A stretch of 64,000 nt of DNA from an uncultured Bacteroides sp. (lineage in GTDB: Bacteria; Bacteroidota; Bacteroidia; Cytophagales; Cyclobacteriaceae). The position numbers and the translations under genes are program-made. Location: the NCBI GenBank assembly GCA_902168185.1, contig CABHOV010000046.1, positions 620,001 to 684,000 on the forward strand, written 5' to 3'. Shown one piece after another: positions 63,716 to 64,000 of this stretch (the stretch's first letter is position 1; the number at the start of each line of letters is the position of its first letter). The notes beneath the pieces are model-generated. The model saw only the letters and a program-made list of their open reading frames with translations. It was not told where the DNA came from and made no database searches.

Positions 63716-64000
63716 TTACTTCCGGAGCGATCGCGGTGTAAAGCTTGTCTGTTTTTTAAAGAAATTATTAAAGTAAGCCGGATATTCAAACCCCAGACAG
63801 TAAGCAATCTCGGAAACACTCCAATCTGTATGCATCAGTAACGCTCTCGCTTCTTTAACAATTCGGCTGGTAATATGTTCGGTTGTAGTCTTACCGGTTA
63901 CTTCGCGCACTGCGCGGTTCAAGTGGTTGGGATGTATTGATAAATGCGTAGCATAATCATTGGCTGTACGCAGCTTCAACGAATGTTCGAGCGAATCTAC
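63716..64000 (-). CDS. AraC family transcriptional regulator, N-terminus beyond window
   Basis: The frame is open to the right edge, so only the C-terminal 94 residues are seen. They form the AraC double helix-turn-helix: LRTANDYATHLSIHPNHLNR, EHITSRIVKEARALLMHTDW, SVSEIAYCLGFEYPAYFNNF and FKKQTSFTPRSLR. Start and sensor domain lie outside the window. It precedes the efflux operon on the same strand, so it may activate it, as is common for such pairs; this is inference. Confidence 0.92.
   Translation of the reverse strand, partial: VDSLEHSLKLRTANDYATHLSIHPNHLNRAVREVTGKTTTEHITSRIVKEARALLMHTDWSVSEIAYCLGFEYPAYFNNFFKKQTSFTPRSLRK

Noticed and set aside
63641-63841. 66-codon plus-strand frame near the right edge
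   Set aside because: It is antisense to the AraC-type DNA-binding domain, which is clearly the real coding strand.
1-64000. Prophage, insertion sequence, CRISPR array, tRNA or rRNA
   Set aside because: No transposase, integrase, phage structural gene, repeat-spacer pattern or tRNA cloverleaf was found on either strand.

Overview
The window looks like a chromosomal segment of a Bacteroidota bacterium, most likely a soil or aquatic member of the Cytophagales (inference). Supporting signs are a SusC/SusD pair with FecR and an ECF sigma factor, TAnnTTTG-type -7 boxes with TTTG at -33, weak ribosome binding sites, many lipoproteins with acidic residues after the lipobox cysteine, and three separate ECF sigma factors. 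There is no sign of prophage, insertion sequence, CRISPR array, rRNA or tRNA. The sequence is unusually rich in TATA-containing words, inside genes as well as between them.

Region 1 (1-8.6 kb) is a glycan-uptake locus on the minus strand. It runs ECF sigma, FecR anti-sigma, SusC with an STN domain, SusD, then a sialidase-like BNR lipoprotein cut by the window edge. A divergent LacI-type regulator sits at its head, and two LacI-like operators lie in the shared intergenic region. One of them falls inside the spacer of the putative sigma promoter.

Region 2 (8.6-31.3 kb) is mostly housekeeping and envelope genes: HAD phosphatase, peroxiredoxin, CHASE3-PAS histidine kinase, TIGR02757 protein, serine hydrolase, Gfo/Idh/MocA oxidoreductase, TrmN6-like methyltransferase, YceI, MarR, M3 peptidase, GH95 fucosidase and SBF-like transporter. 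Two further ECF modules stand out. One is sigma / HEAT-repeat membrane protein / two DUF4097 proteins (10.1-13.5 kb). The other is a sigma factor translationally coupled to a protein that joins an anti-sigma-like cytoplasmic part, a membrane helix and a trypsin-like protease (27.8-29.5 kb).

Region 3 (31.5-44.7 kb) holds a large zinc metalloprotease, a BaeRF-like protein paired with an SDR, a lipoprotein intradiol dioxygenase / unknown / pirin operon, and a three-gene signalling operon (CHASE3-GAF hybrid kinase with three receiver domains, CheR, receiver-kinase).

Region 4 (44.8-54.4 kb) is the most interesting. A TPR histidine kinase and a LytTR response regulator overlap by one base and are followed by a TIR-domain membrane protein. 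Upstream of the TIR gene, of a small cysteine-rich secreted protein and of an HSDR_N-type nuclease lie TTCCGAA-like direct repeats spaced exactly 21 bp, the geometry expected for LytTR binding. This suggests a small regulon linking a two-component system to a TIR protein and a nuclease.

Region 5 (54.4-64 kb) has an ASRT-like protein, an LLM flavin oxidoreductase with a GH13 enzyme, and an overlapping TolC / RND / membrane-fusion efflux operon behind an AraC-type regulator cut by the window end.
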